Source: an uncultured beta proteobacterium (GTDB taxonomy: Bacteria; Pseudomonadota; Gammaproteobacteria; Burkholderiales; Rhodocyclaceae). Taken from it: DNA of 12,654 nucleotides. Positions 8,087-12,654 of the stretch are shown here, piece by piece (within the stretch, counting starts at the first letter, position 1; each line of letters starts with the position of its first letter). Below the pieces are notes generated by a model. It did no database searches. It was not told the origin of the DNA and worked only from the letters and a program-made list of their open reading frames with translations. Location: the NCBI GenBank assembly GCA_903933395.1, contig CAIZKA010000285.1, positions 1-12,654 on the forward strand, written 5' to 3'. Made by a program: the position numbers and the translations under genes.

Positions 8087-8102
8087 CGGACTGTGCCGTC
8101 CG
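8087..8102 (+). repeat. Small hairpin in the modA-modB gap
   Basis: An inverted repeat CGGAC-TGTGCC-GTCCG (5-base stem, 6-base loop) begins two bases after the modA stop. There is no T run, so it is not a normal terminator. It could protect the modA message or lower readthrough, which would fit a need for more binding protein than permease, but that is inference. Confidence 0.4.
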
Positions 8103-8112
8103 GCGATATCGC
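8103..8112. repeat. Perfect 10-base palindrome before modB
   Basis: GCGATATCGC is a perfect palindrome immediately after the hairpin, 15 bases before the modB ATG. It does not match the long ModE operator and could be chance. Confidence 0.3.
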
Positions 8113-8127
8113 GCTAGCATTCGCCCC

Positions 8128-8799
8128 ATGCTGAGCTCACCCGACCTCGCCGCGATCTGGCTCACCTTCAAACTGGCGACGATCACCACGCTGCTCCTGC
8201 TGCTGATCGGCACGCCGATCGCCTGGTGGCTGGCGCGCACGCGCTCCTGGTGGAAGGGGCCGGTCGGTGCCGTGGTGGCCTTGCCCATCGTGCTGCCGCC
8301 GACCGTTATCGGCTTTTACCTGCTGCTGATAATGGGGCCGCAAGGCTTCGTCGGGCGCTTCACCGAATGGGCCGGCATCGGCCTCCTGCCCTTCACCTTC
8401 GGCGGCCTGCTGGTGGGCTCCGTGTTCTACTCCATGCCCTTCGTCGTGCAGCCGATACAGAATGCCTTCGAGGCCATCGGCGAGCGGCCGCTGGAAGCCG
8501 CGGCCACCTTGCGCGCCTCGCCGCTCGATACCTTTTTCAGCGTCGCCCTGCCGCTGGCGAAACCCGGCTTCATCACCGCGACAATACTCGGCTTCGCCCA
8601 CACCGTCGGCGAATTCGGCGTGGTGCTGATGATAGGCGGCAACATTCCGGACAAGACCCGCGTCGTCTCGGTGCTGATCTACGACCACGTCGAGGCGCTC
8701 GAATACGGCCAGGCCCACTGGCTCGCCGGCGGCATGCTGGCCTTCTCCTTCCTCGTGCTGCTGGCGCTGTACACGCTCACCGGGCGGAAATCCCAATGA
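8128..8799 (+). CDS. modB: Molybdate ABC transporter, permease
   Basis: A 223-residue inner-membrane protein with about five hydrophobic segments (residues 8-35, 46-70, 86-108, 147-172 and 198-217). The cytoplasmic EAA loop that docks onto ModC is clear: PLEAAATLRASPLDTFF followed by ALPLAKPGF (121-148). The signature GFAHTVGEFGVVLMIGGNIP (155-174) is characteristic of ModB. The length matches the family. It is separated from modA by 42 bases carrying a hairpin and a palindrome, has no strong ribosome site, and overlaps the modC start by four bases (ATGA). Confidence 0.95.
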   Translation: MLSSPDLAAIWLTFKLATITTLLLLLIGTPIAWWLARTRSWWKGPVGAVVALPIVLPPTVIGFYLLLIMGPQGFVGRFTEWAGIGLLPFTFGGLLVGSVFYSMPFVVQPIQNAFEAIGERPLEAAATLRASPLDTFFSVALPLAKPGFITATILGFAHTVGEFGVVLMIGGNIPDKTRVVSVLIYDHVEALEYGQAHWLAGGMLAFSFLVLLALYTLTGRKSQ

Positions 8800-9872
8800 G
8801 CATAAAAGCGCAGTTCCGCCTGGACTACCCGGGCTTTGCGCTGGATGTCGATCTCGACCTGCCGGGACGCGGCGTCACGGCCCTGTTCGGCCAGTCGGGT
8901 TGTGGCAAGACCACGCTGCTGCGTTGCATCGCCGGACTGGAGCGCGGCGCGGGCCGGCTCGAAGTGAATGGCGAAACCTGGCAGGACGCCGGCAGCTTCA
9001 TGGCGACTCACCGGCGCCCGCTGGGCTATGTGTTCCAGGACGCGCGCCTGTTCGCGCATCTCACTGTGCGCGGCAATCTGGACTACGGCATGCGCCGCGC
9101 ATTTCGCCGTGGGCCCGGCGCCGACTCCCGGGGGTTCAATTCGATCGTCGAACTGCTCGGCCTCGGTCCCCTGCAGGAGCGCCTGCCCGAGCGGCTTTCC
9201 GGCGGCGAGCAGCAGCGCGTGGCGATCGCCCGCGCCCTGCTGACCGTGCCGCGCCTCTTGTTGATGGACGAACCGCTGGCCTCGCTCGATCACGCGCGCA
9301 AGCAGGAAATTCTGCCCTACCTCGAGCGCCTGCGCGACGAACTGGACATACCGCTGATCTATGTCAGCCATGCCGCCGACGAAGTCGCGCGCCTGGCCGA
9401 CCACATCGTCGTGCTGGAAGCCGGCCGCGCCGTTGCGCAAGGCCCGCTGGCCGAAACCCTGGCACGCATCGATCTGCCGATCCGCCTCGGCGAGGACGCC
9501 GGCGCGGTATTCGCGGCAACGGTGGCCGAGCGCGATGCCGAGTGGCACCTCTCGCGCGTCGAATTCGACGGCGGCGAACTCTGGGTGAAGGACAGCGGCG
9601 TGCCCGTCGGGCGCCGCGTTCGCGTGCGCATCCTGGCCCGCGACGTGTCGATCGCCAACAGCCGCCACGACGACGTCAGCATCATGAATTTGCTGCCGGC
9701 CGTCGTCATCGCCCATGCCGGCGAGGACCATCCTTCGGCCGTGCTGGTGCAACTGCGCATCGGCGCAACCACCTTGCTGGCACGCCTGACGCGACGCTCG
9801 GCGCAGCGCCTCGATCTCGCCCCGGGGCGCGAAGTGTGGGTGCAGATCAAAGCCGTGGCTTTAATTGGCTGA
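8796..9872 (+). CDS. modC: Molybdate ABC transporter, ATP-binding protein
   Basis: A 358-residue ABC ATPase that powers molybdate import. The nucleotide-binding domain has Walker A GQSGCGKTT (32-40), Q-loop Q81 in YVFQDARLF, signature LSGGEQQRVAIARAL (134-148), Walker B LLLMDEP (154-160), D-loop ASLD and switch H192. The C-terminal part (about 292-356, from DVSIMNLLPAVV to EVWVQIKA) is the MOP domain that binds molybdate and separates ModC from other ABC ATPases. The start overlaps modB by four bases. The last 12 bases overlap the closing end of the nifV remnant on the other strand. The protein itself looks complete, ending in a normal MOP strand. Confidence 0.96.
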   Translation: MSIKAQFRLDYPGFALDVDLDLPGRGVTALFGQSGCGKTTLLRCIAGLERGAGRLEVNGETWQDAGSFMATHRRPLGYVFQDARLFAHLTVRGNLDYGMRRAFRRGPGADSRGFNSIVELLGLGPLQERLPERLSGGEQQRVAIARALLTVPRLLLMDEPLASLDHARKQEILPYLERLRDELDIPLIYVSHAADEVARLADHIVVLEAGRAVAQGPLAETLARIDLPIRLGEDAGAVFAATVAERDAEWHLSRVEFDGGELWVKDSGVPVGRRVRVRILARDVSIANSRHDDVSIMNLLPAVVIAHAGEDHPSAVLVQLRIGATTLLARLTRRSAQRLDLAPGREVWVQIKAVALIG

Positions 9873-10175
9873 ACGCATCCAGATCGACTTCGCCACGGCG
9901 GCCGACTTCGCCGCTAGGGCGATGTCTTCCAGATTCATCCGGCTCCAGACCATCAGCCGCGCCTTGAGGCCCAGCGACGCGACGCCGCGGACGCCTTCGC
10001 GCTCGGCCTCGCCCATGGCCGGGATGCCGATTTCCAGCTCGGGCACGCCCAGCGCATCGAGTCCGCGCGCGATGGCGAGCTTTTCCTCGAGCCTGAAGGC
10101 CACCCCCGCCGACTGCTCGCCGTCGCGCAGGGTGGTGTCGTTGATGACGATGTGGGGCAAGTGCGTGTGCTTCAT
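9861..10175 (-). pseudogene. nifV: Homocitrate synthase NifV, N-terminal remnant
   Basis: A 104-codon minus-strand frame begins MKHTHLPHIVINDTTLRDGE and continues QSAGVAF, GVPELEIGIPAMGEAERE and LMVWSRMNLEDIALAA. This is an unmistakable match to the start of NifV, the enzyme joining acetyl-CoA and 2-oxoglutarate into the homocitrate of the nitrogenase cofactor. DTTLRDGEQ carries the catalytic Arg and metal-binding Asp. The family is about 380 residues, but only about the first 95 remain; similarity ends near 9880 and the stop falls inside modC, so the TIM barrel cannot form. The last residues (AKSIWMRSAN) look unlike NifV, whereas another frame gives VDLDAFSQ, reminiscent of the native VDLS step, so a one-base frameshift may precede the break. 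No clear ribosome site is visible. Confidence 0.85.
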
Positions 10176-10187
10176 GGTCAGGCCATG
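10173..10187. repeat. Inverted repeat at the nifV-remnant start
   Basis: CATGG-TCAGG-CCATG forms a 5-base stem with a 5-base loop and covers the start codon of the nifV remnant. An overlapping alternative stem (GGTCA...TGACC, 10176-10190) also exists. Significance is unknown. Confidence 0.3.
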
Positions 10188-10343
10188 ACCAGCAAGTCCG
10201 GTGCCGACAAAAACCTCGCGCCAAATCAACGCGCTAACAGAATACCCCAAGGAATTGTCGTGTTTGCGACGATGGCTGTGGCGCGTGCCGCACGGCGCCG
10301 ACCGCCAACGCTTCATTGGGTTAGACTCCCCAAACGGGATTTC
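10188..10343. other. Non-coding stretch inside the scar region
   Basis: No recognisable gene lies here. It holds a strong imperfect hairpin at 10280-10299 (GGCGCGT pairing with AC-GCGCC around a GCCGC loop, one bulged G) and a CGGGAT-TTC-ATCCCG hairpin at 10335-10349 reaching into the dioxygenase remnant. There is no T tract, transposase or clear target duplication. A frame open across it on the plus strand has no similarity I recognise before 10344. Confidence 0.45.
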
Positions 10344-10400
10344 ATCCCGCCCGTATTCATTTCCCACGGCTCGCCCATGCTGATGCTGGAACCGGGTCGC
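10344..10400 (+). pseudogene. LigB/DODA-type extradiol dioxygenase, N-terminal remnant
   Basis: The plus-strand frame reads PPVFISHGSPMLMLEPG, which matches the very start of 4,5-DOPA-dioxygenase-like (YgiD, LigB superfamily) proteins; the His of SHGSP is a metal ligand in that family. Only about 18 codons remain of about 260. The codon where the start is expected is ATC (10344-10346), which looks like a mutated ATG. Similarity stops near 10400, where the gloA remnant begins in another frame. The assignment rests on a short but distinctive motif. Confidence 0.6.
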
Positions 10401-10507
10401 GCGGCGGCAGGGTTACGCCCGAAGCCGGCCCGATGAAGGACGGCACCGCCGTGATCGCCTTCGCAGAAGATCCTGACGACCAAAAGATCGAGTTGATCGC
10501 AACGAAG
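10400..10507 (+). pseudogene. Glyoxalase I, C-terminal remnant (second copy)
   Basis: The frame reads RGGRVTPEAGPMKDG, then TAVIAFAEDPDDQKIELIATK, which matches the last 36 residues of the intact GloA of this window at 25 positions by hand count. At DNA level a 20-base identical run is shared (7212-7231 and 10420-10439). The metal ligand Glu in KIELI is kept, but the first two thirds of the gene are absent, the normal stop is lost and the frame runs on into unrelated sequence. The divergence suggests an old paralogue or a copy from a relative rather than a recent duplication. Confidence 0.82.
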
Positions 10508-10589
10508 CTTCAATCCAAACCCGCAATATTTTCAGAGTTTTCTATACCGGACCGGACATCGCCTGCTCTTGCATCGCAACATATGCCCC

Positions 10590-11471
10590 ATGAAAAAAAC
10601 GACCCTCACTGCGCAATATCTCGACCTTCTCAAGAAGTCGCTGCTGAATGAGCTCTATGTGGAGAATGAAGCACGACTCCTATATACCTTTGACAGGATG
10701 CTGAACAAGCAGCCGCTGGATTTCAACGACTATTTCAACATTACCCGAATCGAACCGACCCTCATCGATACGCTGCTGAGAAACAAGCAGACGGGGCTGA
10801 TTACAGTTCTGCAATTCATCGATGCAGATGGAAGGATTCAAAAAGCAGACGATCTGCGGAACATCACTGAACTGTCGCACACGATGATTGGACGAGACCG
10901 GCTCGAAAATGTGCAGTTTTGCGTCGAAAAGGTGCTCGAGGACGAGGTAAAAGGAGATTTCATCGAAACGGGAATTTGGCGCGGGGGTACCTGCATCTTT
11001 ATGCAAGGACTTCTCGTCGCCTACGACGCAACCGACAGAACCGTATGGGCAGCCGACTCATTCGAGGGCGTGCCTGCCCCTACGCTGCCGCAGGATGAGG
11101 GGTTCGACCTGAGCCCGAACGTTCTTCCGGTACTCGCCGTCTCGCTGGAGGAGGTGACCAAACTCTTCCAGAGATACGGCTTGCTCGGCGAAAACGTCAA
11201 GTTTCTCAAGGGCTGGTTCAAGGACACGCTGGCAGTGGCGCCCATAGGCCAATTGGCCATTCTGCGGCTGGACGGCGATTTATACGAATCGACAATGGAT
11301 GCCCTTGTGCCACTCTATGACAAGGTATCGCGTGGCGGATTCGTCATCGTCGACGATTATGGCTCGTGCCCGCCTTGCAAACGTGCGATCGATGATTTTC
11401 GCTCGCAACGCGGAATTGCCGATGAACTGCATGAAATCGACATTCAAAGCGTGTATTGGCGCAAGAGTTGA
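10590..11471 (+). CDS. TylF/MycF-family SAM-dependent O-methyltransferase
   Basis: A 293-residue protein of the macrocin O-methyltransferase (TylF) family, which methylates hydroxyls on sugars of macrolides and other glycosylated metabolites using SAM and a divalent metal. Visible motifs: N-terminal YLDLLKKSLLNELY (10-23); SAM motif DFIETGIWRGGTC (123-135); VWAADSFEGVPAP (152-164); LRLDGDLYESTMDALVPLYD (225-244) with the metal-site Asp; and GGFVIVDDYGSCPPCKRAID (249-268). The length is normal and the frame is intact. The ATG at 10590 is used; a TTG at 10569 is also in frame. Neither has a good ribosome site. Codon use is clearly more AT-rich and relaxed than in the flanking genes (for example the AAA run after the start), pointing to acquisition by transfer. 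No glycosyltransferase or other biosynthetic gene is adjacent, so the acceptor is unknown. Confidence 0.88.
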   Translation: MKKTTLTAQYLDLLKKSLLNELYVENEARLLYTFDRMLNKQPLDFNDYFNITRIEPTLIDTLLRNKQTGLITVLQFIDADGRIQKADDLRNITELSHTMIGRDRLENVQFCVEKVLEDEVKGDFIETGIWRGGTCIFMQGLLVAYDATDRTVWAADSFEGVPAPTLPQDEGFDLSPNVLPVLAVSLEEVTKLFQRYGLLGENVKFLKGWFKDTLAVAPIGQLAILRLDGDLYESTMDALVPLYDKVSRGGFVIVDDYGSCPPCKRAIDDFRSQRGIADELHEIDIQSVYWRKS

Positions 11472-11745
11472 TGCCAGCCACGATTCACCGGCGTGGGTAT
11501 CAGGCCGATAGGTAAAGAAGCCCGACGCTGGCGTTTGAGTACCTGGTTCTCGACGCCACCGCCGCCTGAGGCCGGCAAGTCCGCCGGTATTTGGCTTCGA
11601 CTCACGCACCACGCTGCAGCACTGCGCCCCGTGATGGTGCGCAGTACCTTCGCGCCTCCTATCATCCATATGATTTAGATAAGCATTTTCGCAGGCATGG
11701 TTTCTGCTGTAGTCAGGGCAACCTCTTTCCGGCATCTGCACCGAC
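11472..11745. other. Gap without a recognisable gene
   Basis: I see no coding similarity in these 274 bases. They contain a CCGGC-AAGTCC-GCCGG hairpin at 11572-11587, which lacks a T tract and so is a poor terminator, and the ACTGCGC inverted repeat at 11621-11645. A promoter for the following gene should lie here, but no convincing -35/-10 pair stands out. Confidence 0.5.
11621..11645. repeat. 7-base inverted repeat with 11-base loop
   Basis: ACTGCGC (11621-11627) and GCGCAGT (11639-11645) are exact reverse complements. The arms flank CCCGTGATGGT. It could be a hairpin or a two-fold operator about 100 bases before the ATP-grasp gene; chance is possible. Confidence 0.3.
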
Positions 11746-12654
11746 ATGAAGCCCGCCTACGACGAAATGCTCGACCCTTCCGGGCAGGTGCGGCCCAGTT
11801 ATCAGGGCTTCGCCTCCTGGCTGGATTCGACGACGCCTGAATTCATCGCGCGCAAGCGCGAGGAAGCCGACCTCGCCTTCCATCGCGTCGGCATCACCTT
11901 CGCCGTGTATGGCGAAGAGGCCGGCAAGGAGCGCCTGATCCCCTTCGACATCGTGCCGCGCATCATTCCGGCCGTGGAGTGGCGGCGCGTCGAGGCCGGC
12001 CTGCGCCAGCGCGTCAAGGCGCTCAACGCCTTCCTGCACGACATCTACCACGACCAGGAAATCCTCAGGGCCGGGCGCATCCCGGCGGCGCAGGTGCTGG
12101 GCAATTCACAGTACCGGGCCGAGATGGCCGGCGTCGATGTACCGGGCCAGACCTACGCCCACATCGCCGGTGTCGATCTGGTGCGCGCCGACCACGGCGA
12201 CAAATCCGGTGAATACTTCGTGCTGGAGGACAACCTGCGCACGCCTTCCGGCGTGTCCTACATGCTCGAAGACCGCAAGATGATGATGCGGCTCTTTCCC
12301 GATCTCTTCACCCGCATGGCCGTCGCCCCGGTCGAGCACTATCCCGACCTGCTGCTGGACAACCTGCGCTCGGTGGCCCCGGCAGGCGTCTTGAATCCCA
12401 ATGTCGTGCTGCTGACTCCGGGCCAGTTCAACAGCGCCTATTTCGAGCACGCCTTCCTCGCCCAGCAGATGGGCATCGAACTGGTCGAGGGCAACGACCT
12501 CTTCGTGCGCGACAACACCGTGTTCATGCGCACCACACAGGGCCCGCAGCGGGTGGACGTGATCTACCGCCGCATCGACGACGACTTCCTCGACCCGCTG
12601 GCCTTCCGCAAGGATTCGGTGCTCGGCGTGCCCGGCATCTTCAACGCCTATCGC
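11746..12654 (+). CDS. Circularly permuted ATP-grasp protein (DUF404/DUF407 type), N-terminal part
   Basis: The frame is open from the ATG at 11746 to the right edge: 303 codons of a family usually about 470 long. It starts MKPAYDEMLDPSGQVRPSYQ and shows the family blocks FDIVPRIIPAVEWRRVEAGL (67-86), KALNAFLHDIYHDQEIL (91-107), NSQYRAEMAGV (120-130), EYFVLEDNLRTPSGVSYML (156-174, probable ATP-site loop), VVLLTPGQFNSAYFEH (220-235) and VDVIYRRIDDDFLDPLAF (270-287). By family it is an ATP-dependent carboxylate-amine ligase of unknown substrate. Such genes are commonly followed by an alpha-E protein and a transglutaminase-like protease; that would lie outside the window. An in-frame stop at 11710-11712 with no start codon after it fixes this ATG, though no clear ribosome site precedes it. 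Confidence 0.93.
   Translation, partial: MKPAYDEMLDPSGQVRPSYQGFASWLDSTTPEFIARKREEADLAFHRVGITFAVYGEEAGKERLIPFDIVPRIIPAVEWRRVEAGLRQRVKALNAFLHDIYHDQEILRAGRIPAAQVLGNSQYRAEMAGVDVPGQTYAHIAGVDLVRADHGDKSGEYFVLEDNLRTPSGVSYMLEDRKMMMRLFPDLFTRMAVAPVEHYPDLLLDNLRSVAPAGVLNPNVVLLTPGQFNSAYFEHAFLAQQMGIELVEGNDLFVRDNTVFMRTTQGPQRVDVIYRRIDDDFLDPLAFRKDSVLGVPGIFNAYR

Noticed and set aside
10152..10436. Plus-strand frame of 94 codons through the scar region as a real gene
   Set aside because: It is antisense to the nifV remnant at first, then passes through non-coding DNA; only the short dioxygenase-like segment is meaningful.
9873..10589. Insertion sequence or integron at the scar
   Set aside because: No transposase or integrase frame, terminal inverted repeats or convincing target duplication could be seen.

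Overview
The window is about 12.7 kb of GC-rich chromosomal DNA with the gene style of a betaproteobacterium. A Rhodocyclales-like host is my best guess, from the gene content, the heavy GC third-position bias and the gene order glyQ-glyS-gmhB-plsC-ygjP-gloA, which I recall as common in Betaproteobacteria. I see no rRNA, tRNA, CRISPR array, transposase or integrase.

Left part (1-1238): an unidentified gene runs leftward off the edge, starting at a GTG at 285 behind a clear Shine-Dalgarno site. It is divergent from a gene for an exported ModA-like binding protein, which has a plausible sigma-70 promoter but no permease or ATPase beside it.

Central housekeeping block (1346-7302, all +): glyQ and glyS (both subunits of glycyl-tRNA synthetase), gmhB (heptose bisphosphate phosphatase for the LPS inner core), plsC (acyltransferase for phospholipid synthesis), a small 163-aa protein, a YgjP/DUF45 zinc metallopeptidase and gloA (glyoxalase I). 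The genes are nearly contiguous, with 4-base start/stop overlaps at glyQ/glyS, plsC/small protein and small protein/ygjP, and a one-base overlap at gmhB/plsC. The small protein aligns with the C-terminal two thirds of its YgjP neighbour but has lost every zinc ligand and the catalytic glutamate, so it looks like an inactivated paralogue kept in the operon.

Molybdate uptake block (7348-9872, +): modA, modB and modC, a complete high-affinity molybdate ABC importer. The modA-modB gap carries a hairpin and a perfect 10-base palindrome.

Scar region (9861-10589): three gene fragments are packed together. They are the N-terminal quarter of nifV (homocitrate synthase, minus strand, its reading frame closing inside the end of modC), the first residues of a LigB/DODA-type dioxygenase (probable start codon ATG changed to ATC) and the last third of a second gloA. 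This points to past deletions, and the nifV remnant hints at nitrogen fixation in the lineage.

Right part (10590-12654): a lone TylF/MycF-type O-methyltransferase gene with more AT-rich codons than its neighbours, probably acquired; 274 bases without a recognisable gene; and the first 303 codons of a circularly permuted ATP-grasp protein that runs off the right edge.

I did not find a convincing new multi-gene system. The points most worth following up are the dead YgjP paralogue and the gene-fragment scar beside the foreign methyltransferase.
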